NCBI GenBank assembly: GCA_963573315.1
Contig: OY752152.1
Coordinates: 1,223,001 to 1,287,000 of the forward strand
Direction: 5' to 3'
Source of the DNA: Entomortierella parvispora
Lineage: Eukaryota > Mortierellomycota > Mortierellomycetes > Mortierellales > Mortierellaceae
Length of the DNA stretch: 64,000 bases
Each line of letters starts with the position of its first letter. Positions within the stretch are counted from its first letter, which is position 1. This document shows, piece by piece, positions 11,116-23,138 of the stretch. Below the pieces are notes generated by a model. The model was given only the letters and a program-made list of their open reading frames with translations. It made no database searches and was not told the DNA's origin. The translations under genes were made by a program, and so were the position numbers.

Positions 11116-12551
11116 GTTGTCCGTGGTCGTTTCTTCGGAAGAGATTCCGATATGAAGGGACGGCTCCTTCTCGGCGGTGTGGTTTGTATCCTTTTACAAT
11201 CTATTCGTTCTGCCGTAGGCGACAGTTCCAACAGACACGCCGCCAGCAGCCTTGGTCGAGTGTAGTATCAGTCGCTGTTGCCTGCGGTTCGAAAGCAGAA
11301 CGTTCAGAATCAGTTGACCTTCTTGCTAACTTGCCTCACAGCATTCAGTTCAAAAATCATTGGAGGCACAAAGAGACGGACACTAACCTGGGTATCAGTT
11401 ACGAGGGCAAATTAAAGGGTCAAAGACGACGAGCAAGAAGGGTGGGGAAGGAGAGTGGTAGGCACAGTGAATTCACGACAGCAGAGGCGATGCTTGACTG
11501 TCATAGGTGCGAGTGCAAAGGACGAACGGACAGACTGACGAACTGAAGACCTTGGAGCAACGCGGAGTTTTGACTGGATGGGACGAAGGAAAGGAAATGG
11601 GTTCTAATGTGAAGGGCTGAGCAGAACGAGGACGCCGTGAGTGTGAATATGGATGGAGGTAGTTTCAGCGAGAGTGAATCAGGGAGTTGAGGGCTGGAAG
11701 CAGAAGAGTCAGGCAGAGAGGGGAGTGATGGCGAGGCAAAGACTGCATGAATGCATGACAAGGTGCAGCATTAGCACAGCCTGGTCGTGTGCAAATATGG
11801 GTCGCAAACATAAGCCAATGACTTATATTTGACAGCCGCCACATTGGGTCACGTGGAGTCACTGGGCCGTTTATATGTAGTCGCGTTCCTTGCAGACACT
11901 CAACGCTCAGGGACTCAGGGAACCTCCCGACTGTTTGTGTGTACGGACATGGAGCTTATTATGGAATCTTAATGAAATATGGGTAAAAACTATGGAGCAA
12001 CAAAAAACATGGGTCGTCAGCTCCAGGAGAACCGACCGAGTGTGCCCGTCGAGGAACGATTCTTCCCGAGATCACTGAAGCTGGGCATGGATCATTCAGA
12101 CGGACGCACTCTGGTGCCCTTCTCGAGACGAAGGAAAGGCCGGCAGCAGAGTTGAAGTCAAGATTCGCCATGTGCTCGCCTCGGTCGCCTGGCAGTCGGA
12201 GTCTGATCTCCCGAGGCTTGTTTGTCACTGACACGAGGAGAGGAGGCTCGTCGTTCGATGAAATGAACAAGTGTGTAGTCAAAATGAGCAACAGAGCGAA
12301 AAAATGCGGGGATGTCGCAGTCACTCTGTTTTTTGGATTGTATGCAAATGAACTTTATGCTTCCGGCTTGCCCTTTGTGCTGGCTTTGCTTTTCGATCCT
12401 CCTCCTCTTCTCTTTTCTTCCTTCTTTCTTTCTTCCTTCCTTCCTTCCTTCCTCCCTTCCTCCCTTCCTCCCTTCCTTCCTTCCTTCCTTCTCCTTCAGC
12501 CTCTACTCGCCCCCCTCCCTACTCCACCACTCTTCCCTCTTTACCTCTGTC
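11116..12551. other. Divergent intergenic region
   Basis: Shared upstream DNA of the minus-strand 1482-aa gene and the plus-strand mitochondrial carrier. No gene is recognised. It ends in a long CTTC-type pyrimidine tract just before the carrier start codon. Confidence 0.5.
12396..12500 (+). repeat. Pyrimidine tract with CTTC/CCTT tandem units
   Basis: Almost pure C/T on the plus strand, with tandem tetranucleotide units (cttc, ccttcct). It lies about 50-155 bases upstream of the carrier ATG and may form part of its promoter or 5' leader. Confidence 0.85.
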
Positions 12552-14563
12552 ATGTCTGCCTCAACCCAAAAGGCTCCCCCCAAGCGTAAGCCCAGGGTCA
12601 TTTCTATATCATAGCAGGGATCAGGATCGCTAGGATGTAGCCGCTCGTTCGAATCAGGACAGCCCAGAAAGACCAGTGGGGGCTATGCTTGAACCGACAG
12701 GGCCAGCCGCAGAAGCACAAGTTTTCGGAACATTTTTTTTATTTTAGTTTGTGGACACAGTCGCCTCGTGCGTGGACACATGTTTCGTCGTTGTCGTTGT
12801 CGTTGTCGGATCGCTCTCACGCGAGCGAATTCAGCTTTGATGAAATGAATTCATTGACCAACCATCTTTCATTTCCATAGCCCTCCCTTTCCAATGGCAG
12901 TTTGTCGCCGGAGCCGTTGCTGGTGTGTCTGAGATTCTGACTATGTATCCTCTGGACGGTGAGTAACAATGCCTGTTCCGGAATTTATCGATCGCTATCT
13001 TATCTGGTGGCCTGAATCATTATTAATTTTTCCTCCTGTTTTATTTTGCTGTCTTTCTCCTGTAGTCGTCAAGACTCGCTTCCAGCTCCAGGTCGGCACC
13101 GGAGGAGCTGACGGATATAGCTCTATTGGCGACTGCTTCAAAAAGATCATCAAGAACGAAGGGTAAGGACTGTCACTTCAGCACGGGGTTACTTTGTTGT
13201 GCCTACCACTGTTTTGGGACAACCATGTGGATTTCACTGGACCTGTTGTGCAATCTGCTGTGCGACACCGAAGCGTTGGGGCAATCGACCGACTGAAAAC
13301 CTTGACCTTCAGAAAGACAAAAAAAAAGGTCCTAGGCTTATCGCGATGTAGCCTGGTATCAGTTGAGAGCAAAATATCCTCATCGTCCCAGCGACTGATA
13401 CGACTTTTTGAATGTTGTTAGATTCGGCACTCTCTACCGCGGCATCATCCCTCCCATCATGGTTGAGGCACCCAAACGTGCCACAAAGTTCGCGGCCAAC
13501 GAGCAGTATACAATCCTTTTCAAGAAGTTTCTTGGTGATGATGTTAACAAGCAGGCATTGTCCATCTTGACCGGTGTCAGCGCCGGTATCACGGAGGTAC
13601 GCCTGGGCGATAATGAACACCGTGAAGGAGACAGAGATTGCGAAGAGGCGAGGACTAACAATATGTTTTATCCAGGCCTTCCTTGTTGTTCCTTTTGAAC
13701 TTGTCAAGATCCGCCTCCAAGATAAAGCCAACGTAAGATCTATCGAAAGTGGCAGAGTTTAACTAGAATTAGATCTTGGTTCTAACTCTTCGATATCTGT
13801 AACATAGACCGGCAAATACAACGGATCAGTGGATGCTCTTACCAAGATTGTGAGGGCCGAAGGCCCATTGGCTCTGTACAATGGTCTGGAGGCTACTCTT
13901 TGGCGTCACGCTATGTGGAACGGCGGATACTTTGGATGTATTCAAGGCGTGAAGAATGCCCTGCCCGAAGCTGAGGTATGATCTTTGTGAAGAATCAAGC
14001 GGGACATGGTTAGCTGAAATGATGATCTGTAGGTAGACATGAGCTAACGGATACCCCAATCTCGCCCTCTTAGACCGCCAACGGAAACCTCGCTCGGAAC
14101 TTTACTGCTGGTGCAATTGGAGGCACTTTTGCTACTATGCTCAACACACCCTTTGATGTGGTAAAGACCCGTATTCAGAACCAGGCCAAGGGATCGGTGC
14201 TCAAGTACAACTGGACTCTGCCCGGCGTTGCAATGGTTTACCGTGAGGAAGGGTATGTGAACACTCGCATAACAAGTCAGCCGTCGTCCGAGATATCATC
14301 ATCGGAAATACTGACACTTTTGCGCCGCCACCTATTTTAGATTTCGTGCGTTGTACAAGGGCTTTGTGCCAAAGGTTTTGAGATTGGGACCCGGCGGTGG
14401 TAAGTGGTGTGGTGGGCAATGTCTTGCCTCTTAGTCAATTGAATATCAAAACTCACGCTTCCTATATTTTCATATAGGTATTCTCCTCGTTGTTTTTGAT
14501 ACCGTTTCCACCTTGATCCGCAAGCACGTTCTGATGGAAGATGTTCACCAATACGGCGCCTAG
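12552..14563 (+). CDS. ODC1: Mitochondrial 2-oxodicarboxylate carrier (ODC, SLC25A21 type)
   Basis: Nine exons (12552-12585, 12881-12958, 13066-13162, 13422-13596, 13676-13732, 13808-13975, 14074-14252, 14341-14399, 14478-14563), all GT-AG and in phase, encode 310 aa. The three carrier repeats are complete: YPLDVVKTRFQ, VPFELVKIRLQ and TPFDVVKTRIQ, each followed by a YRG, YNG or YKG element. MVEAPKRATKFAANEQY, MWNGGYFG and FVPKVLRLGPGGG match the fungal Odc1/Odc2 subfamily. The family exchanges 2-oxoadipate and 2-oxoglutarate across the inner mitochondrial membrane, linking lysine metabolism and the citric acid cycle. Length is as expected. The first exon is only 34 nt, followed by a ~295-nt intron holding a short gtcgtt repeat. 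Confidence 0.95.
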
Positions 14564-14841
14564 ACGCAAATGATTTGACGCATGCATACATAATGATAAG
14601 ATGTTATCGGGGACCTGGTCGCACCCAGATGACGAGTCGAAGAACGGCCAGTCTGTTGCAGGCGCAACATGACTACAAAATATACATAGATGCGACCGCT
14701 CATACTCAAATACATACAAGCTCCTGTTGCCACCAATTTGGAACCATAGTAGCAGTCACCAGTTTTCACTTTACTTTTCAAGATCAAGATGAAAAGGCTC
14801 ATCTTCACCCTCACCCATTCACCCATTCACTCAACGACAAC

Positions 14842-16609
14842 ATGGTTAACCCACGCGTCTTCTTCGATATTGACATTGATGGTCATAGGATAGGAAGGCA
14901 AGCTTAAAGCCTAAATATTTCTGATACTACTCCTCCAAGTACCTAGTGCTAGCAACGCCTAACTTGTCTCCTCCGATACACCTCCAACCCATAGGATCAT
15001 TATGGAGCTCTTTCAGGATGAAGTTCCTGTAACGGTCGAAAACTTCCGCGCTCTTTGCACTGGTGAGAAAACACATCTGAAAATCGAACCTAAGTCCAGC
15101 AACAAATGGAAAATCAAATACGTCGCTCCAAAATGTTGTAAACTGATGGTTTTTTTTTTTTTTTTTTGCTGTTAGGAGAAAAGGGTGTTAGCAAAATCAG
15201 TGGAATGCCTCTGCATTACCGAGGCTCAATCTTCCATCGGTAGGCAGAAAGCTGAAAACTGAATGCTTATAGCGTTAAAGGCCCCAGACTCTGGAGATCC
15301 TTGTTTAAGCTTGATTTTAAACGTTTTGCTATTTGCTCCGCTCTCTCATCCTAGTGTCATCAAAGGATTCATGATCCAAGGAGGAGGTACCGTCAGCGAG
15401 GTTATGAACCAGTCGACTTTCTTTCATATAGAACTGGATTGACAAACACTTTTATCCTTACACCTTAGACTTTACCCGGCGAGATGGAACTGGAGGAGAA
15501 TGTATTTATGGCGGGAACTTGCAGGATGAAGGAGGCTTTAGACGCAAACACGATATTGAGGGTACGTTGATCAATTGCCAATGACACCCACAGTCAATGA
15601 CCGATTTCTAACCTGCACGTTTCAATCATTCAACTCTGGCATCAGGACTTTTGTCGATGGCAAACAAGGGACCTAACACTGCTAGCTCACAGTTCTTTTT
15701 GACGACGCGCCCCACACCGCATTTGGATGGTAAAGCAAGAAGATGACATGGCTCCAAAGGCTAAAGACTCCTGCCAAATATTCCTACAAGCAAACTACTA
15801 ACGCCGCACCTTGATGTCTCCTGTTCCTCCTTTATAGGGAAGCATGTTGTGTTTGGGCGTGTCGTCAGAGGATACGACATTGTGGAGAAGATTGAGAATA
15901 CGCCGACAGATGAACGAAATGATCGACCACTGAACATCATCATGATCTCAAACTCTGGAGAACTTGAGCTCAAGGTAGATCCCAAAATTTTGGAGCAACA
16001 ACGACTCCAAAAGATTGCGGCCGAGAAGGCGATCGACTTTGAAAAATCCGCGTCCAAATCAAAGTCTAGCTCTAGTCGGAGGGACCGTCGCTCCGAATCT
16101 CGGTCCCGGTCTCGCTCTGTCGGATCCGACTCTGGATCGAACTCTGACTATGAACGGAGGAGAAGAAGGCGTAAGGAATCAAGCCGCAAGAGTAGCCGAC
16201 GTAGCAGACATGACCGTAGCAAAAGCCCTAGACACCGCTCAGATAAGATGCGCTCTGGCCGATCAAGGTCAAGATCTCCAGCGCCCAAGAAGGCTGAGGT
16301 CGATGGAGGAGCCGCCAAGGACCAGAGGACCGAGTCTATGGCGACAATTGAGCCCGCCAAGGAAGACCCCGAGTACTATGTGCGTCAGCGAGAAGCGGCG
16401 CGTGGCACTGAGACGAAGACCAGATCGCGATCTCCAGAGATTAAATTCAAGGGCCGGGGAGCCATGGTGAGTTGGGTTGTCTTTTGGAGTCATGGTTTTT
16501 GAAGTACCCCAGGGTGAGGAGCTTTCCAAGTTACTACGAGGTGGCACTAACTCTCTGCTCTTACATTGTTTGATTGTAGAAATACGGTGAGAGGCGTCCA
16601 CGGTGGTAG
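14842..16609 (+). CDS. Nuclear RS-domain cyclophilin (peptidyl-prolyl isomerase, PPIG/CWC27-like)
   Basis: Eight exons (14842-14897, 14995-15062, 15176-15239, 15355-15386, 15469-15561, 15646-15729, 15838-16466, 16580-16609) encode 351 aa. Residues 1-~175 form a cyclophilin domain with the active-site arginine in [22 protein letters not shown], followed by [18 protein letters not shown] and [11 protein letters not shown]. The cyclosporin-contact tryptophan position is histidine (TPHLDG), as is common in large nuclear cyclophilins. A basic Ser/Arg-rich tail follows, ending [14 protein letters not shown], typical of splicing-associated SR-cyclophilins. Nuclear speckle location is inferred from the family. 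Intron 1 appears to use a GC donor (ag|gcaagc), since only that junction rebuilds the conserved HRIGRIIMELF segment. It lies about 280 bases after the ODC carrier. Confidence 0.93.
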
Positions 16610-17249
16610 ACGCGCAAGCCCCAGCAGCAGTGTGCCCCCAATTCAATTGAGTACGCCAATAAGAGAAGACCAGGAAGACGGAGAAAGGCACTCCACGCAC
16701 CCGGATGGAGAGGGAAGTCACAAATTGCAGTTTTCGGGCTGATGACGACGGAGAAAAGAGAGTTCACGCTGGGTTGGCTGGTCAGGTCAGCAAAGGTGCA
16801 TACGCACTGTGCGCACAGATGGATGCAATAAACGACCTGCCTCGCTTCGTAAAACTTGTCCCTCTCTTCTTTCATTCATTCGTTCATTCTCTTTCTCTTT
16901 ACCCGTTCTTCTTCTTCTTCGTCGTCGTCTCTGTCTTCTGTTCAGTGTCGTCTGTGCCCTTTCCGTCCTCCCTTTCTTCGTTCTGTACTTTTTTTTTGTC
17001 GTCTCTTCTCTACCTCAGTGTTTCCTTTTCTCTCTATCTCTCTCTCTTTCTCTCTCTCTCTATCTCTCTCGCTCTTTACCTCGTTGTGTCTTGATTCTGT
17101 CTGTCTGTTTGTTCTGAACTGCTGAATAGTCATTGCCTCAGTACATTCTTACATTCCTGCCCTTTATCCCCTCTCCTTCTCCCTCTCTCCCTCTTTCGCT
17201 TTTTGCCCCCCTCTCTCTCCTTCTCGCTCACTCTCATTACTTCTGTGAC
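16610..17249. other. Promoter and CT-rich leader of the cold-shock gene
   Basis: No gene is seen. From about 16857 to 17240 the plus strand is dominated by C and T (ctttct and tctctc runs). This is probably the core promoter and 5' untranslated region of the downstream gene. Confidence 0.5.
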
Positions 17250-19341
17250 ATGTCTGTACCCGCCGCCAACCGCAGGACCGGAAGAGTCAAGTTTTTCAAC
17301 AGCCAGAAGGGCTTTGGCTTCATCATTCCCTCCGACAGCACCGAATCAGCTCCCGTTGATGAGAGTAAGTCCGCCATTTCATTGGCCAACAGCCCTCATT
17401 CCACCTCCTTTGCGACTCTTCAGTTCAGGCGGGATATCAGGATCAAACTGCCTGGTCCTGCACCTTCTGACCGCAGCTCGCATCAAATCTGAATCAGTTG
17501 AATACTGGATATCAAAGGAACAGGTGGAGACTCTCTCGTCGACAAAGAAGGCCACTCTGAGGGGACAGAAGAGAGGGGGGCTCGCATTTGACAAACTTCA
17601 CTGGGTCTGGACTCCAGTATTGTTGCGCTGTTTCTTTTCAAGACGTCCTCTCCCTTGCAAAAGAGGGGCAACATTGTCGTAGTTGACCCCTGCGACGGAT
17701 CACAGCTCTCCTTTTAGGAATGAAGAGTGGAAAAAATGGGAGGGAGGGTGGTTCTGCTTCAAAGTGTCAGATACTCTGCACCCACCTCAGTTCCCGCTCG
17801 TTGAATAAGCCCCTGTTTCGTGGGAAATGAAAAAGGAAAAGAGAGCCTCCCGCGCACTGAAGTTGCTACAACAAAGATGTCGCCTCTATTTTATTTTCTT
17901 CTTTCCTGGATCAGAGGAGTTGTCTCCTATCACGATCCAAGCTCCCCTTTTTCAAAGTGACGCTGCCCCATGTTTTCCTTGAATTAGCTCAAAAAAGAGG
18001 AGAGAAGGGCGGGTGATTTGACAACTGAGGATCGTGTCAATTGGCTGCAGGGTTGTCAAACAACAGGATTACGGCTCGGCGTCACACCAGACTGACTTGT
18101 CAGTGGATCACAATGCGCAATACGATGCAGGACTCTGTTTCAGCTGGATCGCTCCAGTCGCAACCATGGAACGAAGATCCCTGACATCCATCGGAAGCCA
18201 GGCGCGTTATATCTTAGAAACCAGGCCTTATTTGGGAACAACCATCTTGAACATGATCGTTCTTCTTTTCTTTCTCATCGGATATTTATTTTCCTGTGGA
18301 ACGGTGTCAGTCCACCAACGCCGCGACCCAAATGAGATAACCGTCCATTCTTTGTGTCGTGATATATTTAGTTTTCGTTCATCACACGGCCATCCACAAC
18401 GAAGGCGGCTTCAAGAGCCTGGCAGAGGTACACTCATTGTTTACGAGACATGACGTCAAACTGAAGAGCATTGAACTAGGAGATACTCATCGTTACTTTG
18501 TTTTTGGTGGAAACTGATCTAGGGTGAAGAGGTAAGCATCTCATAGCGTGACAGTATGGTCGCGTTCAGTCGTCGAGCTTTAAACCTTGACTGCTCCACA
18601 TACTTTGCTTGCTCACATGAGATTTTATCTTGATGTTGTTAGGTCGAGTACGACGTTGTTCCAGGCCCAAAGGGCATGCAGGCCGCTAATGTGACCGGCC
18701 CTCATGGTGCCCCTGTTCGCGGTGATCCCAATGCAGGTCGTTCCATGTTCAAGTAAGTATTGAATCTTGCCCGACTTCATGAAAAACTCTACACTAATCT
18801 AATCGGCTCATCCGATTATCTTTTTTAGCAACAACGCAGGAGGTCGCTTTGGAAACGGTGGCGGCTATGGTGGTGGATATGGTGGTTTTGGAGGACCTAA
18901 TGGTAAGACAAACAACAGGGAAGGAAAGACAACTACCGCTTTTTTCAAATGATCCCAAGAGTGCGAATGACACCAGTCTGATTGTTTTCTATTTCTAAAT
19001 CCTTAGCCTATGGAGGTGGATATGGTGGTATGGGCAACGCACCGTATGGAGCTCCAGGCGCTGGAGGCCAGCCTGGGTATGGTCAGGGCTACGGCCAGCA
19101 GCATGGCTTTGGTGGTGGCGCTGCATTCCAGCAGGGTAGCAACCAGTACCAATTTGGTTATCCCCAAGGAGGTTACAGTGGCAACGCAAATGCTGGTCTC
19201 CAGGGTCAACCCGGCCAGCTGCCCAACCAGCAGCCGTCCTTTGGCCAAGGTGGTGGTGGTGGTGGTTATGGTGGATCCGGGGCTGGACCTCAAGCTGGAT
19301 GGAATGCACCTGCCCCCGGTGGTGCAGCACAACAGCACTAA
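17250..19341 (+). CDS. Cold-shock-domain, glycine-rich RNA-binding protein
   Basis: Six exons (17250-17364, 18372-18427, 18523-18531, 18643-18752, 18829-18902, 19007-19341) encode 232 aa. The cold-shock domain begins with TGRVKFFNSQKGFGFI (RNP1-like), continues with IFVHHTAI (RNP2) after a 1007-nt intron, and ends LAEGEEVEYDVV. The GEE of this last motif comes from a 9-nt micro-exon. The C-terminal half is Gly/Tyr/Gln-rich (repeated GGYGG, then GQPGYGQGYGQQ), as in Y-box and plant glycine-rich cold-shock proteins that bind single-stranded RNA or DNA. An RNA chaperone or translation role is inferred from the family. The ATG is the first after a CT-rich leader. The gene is convergent with the CMC4 gene. 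Confidence 0.92.
18523..18531 (+). other. 9-nt micro-exon of the cold-shock gene
   Basis: Bases ctag precede and gtaagc follow a nine-base segment coding Gly-Glu-Glu. Including it restores the conserved EGEEVEY end of the cold-shock domain. Skipping it keeps the frame and removes three residues. Confidence 0.8.
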
Positions 19342-19571
19342 AGAATGTGACCTTGTCTACTCGTGTTCGTTTGTGTTCTGATCTTGCAGTCTAATGATCT
19401 GAGAGCCTCAATCCTACCATTCCTCTATCGTTCCCCCATAACCCCTAGTCTTTTTTGCCACTCCTTCCATACCATGATGACTTCTTCTTGTATATTTCTT
19501 GTCATGCTTTTTGTGGTGAATATTGTATTGTGTTATTCAATATAAATTGGGTTTTTCTACTTTCACTTTCT

Positions 19572-19835
19572 TCACCGCCTTCTGGTTGCAGGGGCTGGAA
19601 CGGGATCTTGCAGTGTTGTTTCTTCTCTTCGCTTGTATTTCTTGGAAGGACAACTGGGGGAGGATCCACCAGCGTCGATCAGAGCTTGACAGCAGTCGTG
19701 GAGGTTCTTTATCAAATTCTTGCAGCGAGATTCTTGATAGTGGTTCCTTGACAGGCAGGCTTGGATAGCACAGGCTTGACTATGGCAAGGCTGTGACTTT
19801 AAGGTCTCGGGAGAGTCTGATTCAACAAAGGACAT
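19572..19835 (-). CDS. CMC4: CMC4-like twin-cysteine mitochondrial intermembrane-space protein
   Basis: Single-exon frame of 87 aa. Cysteines 17, 22, 27, 38, 48 and 49 follow the exact spacing of the CMC4 (p8MTCP1) family: C-x4-C-x4-C-x10-C-x9-CC, in a helix-turn-helix (QPCHSQACAIQACLSRN, then SRCKNLIKNLHDCC). Such proteins are imported and oxidised by the Mia40 pathway in the mitochondrial intermembrane space. The tail after the CC pair is basic and variable, as in other members. Its stop lies 230 bases from the stop of the convergent cold-shock gene. The small size makes it easy to miss. Confidence 0.88.
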   Translation of the reverse strand: MSFVESDSPETLKSQPCHSQACAIQACLSRNHYQESRCKNLIKNLHDCCQALIDAGGSSPSCPSKKYKRREETTLQDPVPAPATRRR

Positions 19836-20409
19836 TGGGAAGGAGATGGTTGAGAAGAAGGAAGCGTTAATGAAATGACTTCATTGGCTGGCAGCATGTG
19901 CCATGTTCTTCAAGAGCGAGTCACTCTCAAGATTGGTGGCGTTCAAATTTCACACTGCAGCAAGTTTCTGCCTTTGAGAAAGAGCAACGTCGCCTGCAGC
20001 TCTTGCAGATGGATTCCTTGTAGCATCAATCTCTGGCTTCTGTCAATCCCGAATAACTGCGGGTTGGCTTGGTATCGAACTTCAACCAAGATGCATGACG
20101 AACGTTGGTCCTGCAAACATTTTTCTTCCCCTTGGCTGCCACTATTTCTAAATCTCTTTGTCACTATCTTTCTCACTCTCCACGGTCGTTATCAAACACT
20201 CGGCTCCGAGTCAACCTCTACTGATATGCCCAGGCTATCCCCCTTTCCCAAAAACTTCCGATTCATGGCGTGGTCAAAAGTCATCCGAAGTCCCAATTGA
20301 ATACCTTTGGAAAAATAATAATGAAATGATGCAAGTTTTTTTATGATGGGGGGGAAAAAAACGATATTATATATAAAAGGATGAGATGAGAAAAAAGGAG
20401 GCACTTCCT
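19836..20409. other. Intergenic region
   Basis: Upstream DNA of the CMC4-like gene and the 3' side of the Cys-rich membrane protein gene. A 141-codon frame at 19875-20300 has no recognisable features and is not called. Confidence 0.4.
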
Positions 20410-21218
20410 TTAAGCGGACTCGGGGATCTGACGCTTCTCATCCTGAGCGTAGTAAGTAGGCAAAGACGAAGCCGAGCTGGAGGCAGCAGCGGCAGCAGCG
20501 GTAGCCTTGGCCTTGTTGGCACGACGACGACGGACCATGAAGAAGGCACCGGCAGCCAAGGCAATGAGGACGGCGGCCGAGACACCACCGGCAATACCAC
20601 CAATCTGGCTGCTGGAAAGACCCTTGGACTCGATCTTGGCCTCCGAGTTGCCGTGGGGGATGGCCTCGTAACAGATGATCTGATCACGGGTCAAACCCAT
20701 GCACATATCCAACTGGCCGTTCTTGCACGCAGTCTGATCCTTGGTGCACTTCTTGAGGTAGCAGACATCACCGTGGCAGGTCTCCCAGCCTGTTAAGAGA
20801 AGAAACAGAAAAATTTATATAAGTCTTCAGCGTGCAATTGACGGTCGATTTCCATGGTGTTTTTTTCTTTTTTTTTAAAAAAAAAAGAAGCGGATGAAAT
20901 AAAAAAAGACTTACTCTCGCATCCAAGGGGGCACTTTGTGGTCTGGGTCTTGATATCGTCAGGCATGTCGCAGAAGAGAGTGTAGACGTTATCGACACGG
21001 GCCACGAAGGGAACCATGGACTCGTCCTTATCATCCTTGCAAGTGGTGCCAGGAGCCAACTCGGGGATGCAGTACTTGTTGTAGTGGCAAGTGGTACCTT
21101 CAACAGGGCAAGAAGTGTTCGCGTTACAGTAGTACTGGGTCCATGGGGTTCTGGCGTTCACGTTAACCGTGGAGGCGGGGGAAGTAGTAGAGGGAGTGGC
21201 AGAGGCAGTAGAAGACAT
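20410..21218 (-). CDS. Cys-rich single-pass membrane protein, family unknown
   Basis: Two exons (20915-21218, then 20410-20789) joined in phase 1 give 227 aa. A short Ser/Thr-rich N-terminus is followed by about 120 residues with many cysteines (TQYYCNANTSCPVEG, HYNKYCIPE, CKDDKD, LFCDMPDD, KCPLGCE, then ETCHGDVCYLKKC and TACKNGQ). A glycine-rich transmembrane helix (IGGIAGGVSAAVLIALAAG) follows, then a stop-transfer RRRR and an Ala/Ser-rich cytoplasmic tail. The cysteine pattern suggests a disulfide-bonded extracellular domain. No classical signal peptide is seen; an in-frame ATG at 21236 would add only six residues, so an upstream exon may be missing. A possible TATA element lies about 135 bases upstream. 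Confidence 0.78.
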
Positions 21219-21353
21219 TTTGTAGATGATATGCAAATGCGAGAGGGACGAAGAGGGGTATGCAAAAGAGCGGAGGAGAGGAAGAGGGAGAGGGGATTGT
21301 TCAAACGCGTGGGAGTGATGAAGAAAAAAGGAAAAAGGAAGGATCGGTGCCTC

Positions 21354-21361
21354 TTTTTATA
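21354..21361 (-). promoter_or_regulatory. Possible TATA element
   Basis: TATAAAAA on the minus strand, about 135 bases upstream of the ATG at 21218. Confidence 0.4.
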
Positions 21362-23112
21362 AGAAAACTGCCCACCATCGTATTTCCTAGCAAGAAACAC
21401 GCCTCGATTGAATGAACATTGAGTAAACGACATAATAAACAAAAGAGAAATCTGAGCGACGCTGTGGGGAAGAACAAGTCTCCATGTTCCTTTTGGTACA
21501 AGAAAGAAATTCAACTCCCGAGCTGGGGGGTCTAGCGTGTGCAAGAAGGAGAGTTTTGTGCCGACTCCATTGTGAAAAGAAACTGAAGTACCCGTGTTCA
21601 CCCTCCTCCCCCCTCGCCCATTCGAGACAAGTCAGTTCAGTCAATAAGATCTGCTCAGTCAGTCTTAAAACCCTCGACATTTCTCTTTCCCTACTCATCA
21701 CCTGAAGGAACCCTCTTTTGTCGCAGCCGAACACATGGCCGCAATGACTGCAAGTATCTGCAATGACAAAGAAATTAGGCAGCCCTGGCGCGAGGCCAAC
21801 TCAATTGATCCACCTTTTGTTTTGAGGCTGTTCATCGGGGGGTTCTTCCACATGAAAAGGGAAGGGAGGGGATTGAACGGAGCAGTATGTTGCATTTTCT
21901 CACGTATCGTGGGTGTGCGCCTCTGTTGCTCGTGGCGGTTGACCGGTTGACACTGCATGCAGTAAGCACTCGCCAGTGCAAGGCGCGCAAAGCAAGTGAA
22001 CATGACAAAGCGGAGACAACAAAGTAACAGCTATTGCGCGGGTTGAAATGAATGAGGCACACAGAGAGTGCTTACCGGGTAATCAATCGCGAGTTGAGTT
22101 TTGGGAGGAAGAGAAATTGAGTGCCACAGGCAGCAGGCACGCTTTCCTTGTCTGTGAAATGGTACTGTAATCAGATGGAAAACAGGATCTGATAAGATTC
22201 TGAGACACAAGCAAAGGGCAAAGTGCACAAGAAAAAAAAATGGGTGGCCGACTGAATGCATCTGCGCTGGGATTCAATTGTACCTTTCTTGTGGTGCGGT
22301 CGGGGCTTCGTTGTTGCGTGGTTGTACTGGAAACTGGAGACAGACAGAGAGAAAGAGAGAGAGAGAGAGAGGAGAGAGCAAAGAGGAGAAGGGTCACTGA
22401 CAGGTGACGGACGATTTTCCTCACTCTCTTCTTCCTCGAGAGAAACTTTGGAAGGAGTCATTCAACGAGCCGGATCTCAAGAAAAAAAATGATTTGCTGC
22501 AAAACAAAGATGAGTTGATGAAGAGACGATCCATGCCTAACTCTTACGAAATCACATCAGAGACAGTTGACAGAACTTGTGACATCCACACCCGGAAGCA
22601 AAAAAACCAAATAGAACACAGAGACATGTCTCTCAGTCAGGATCTGATAAGACAAAAGCTGGCTACTGGGAAAATTTTCGATCCAGGAGGGCGTTTTGGC
22701 GTCTGAGTGTCGGGGACGCGGGGGACGAGGGACCGGTTTCGTGGCGCCAGTTGAAAAAAAACAGACAAGGAAGACGGCCCGGTTGGAGGCTGCAAGGGAA
22801 AAAGAATCTGATGAAGATTCACACCCCCGTGAGAGAAAGAACGAGGCGGGACCGCGTCCACAGAAGTCTGGGAAGATTCCAAAGGCAACACAAAAGAATT
22901 AAGACACGAAAACATCCTCTCTTGTCCTCCCCGGGTTGTCACTGAGGTTGAAAACGAGCCAGCTGCACGCACGACCCGCATGCAGCGGAGGGGGGGAAAG
23001 CGCAGAGGGAGGAAAAGGTCAGCCCAAGTCGGCGTTCACGTTTTTTTCTCCTTCAGTTAGTGGAACGGTTCACTGCCCTCTCCTGGCGAAGAGGTTGAGA
23101 GGGTGAGGGACC

Positions 23113-23138
23113 CAAAAAAAAAAAAAAAAAAAAAAAAA
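23113..23138. repeat. Poly(A) tract
   Basis: A run of more than 20 A within the long intergenic region. No target-site duplication or retroelement body is seen next to it. Confidence 0.8.

Noticed and set aside
12640-12660. gttcgaatc resembling a tRNA B box
   Set aside because: It lies in an intron of the carrier gene, no T-arm stem pairs around it, and no acceptor stem or A box is found.
23113-23138. Poly(A) tract as the tail of a retroposed element
   Set aside because: No element body, no coding remnant and no target-site duplication is seen next to it.
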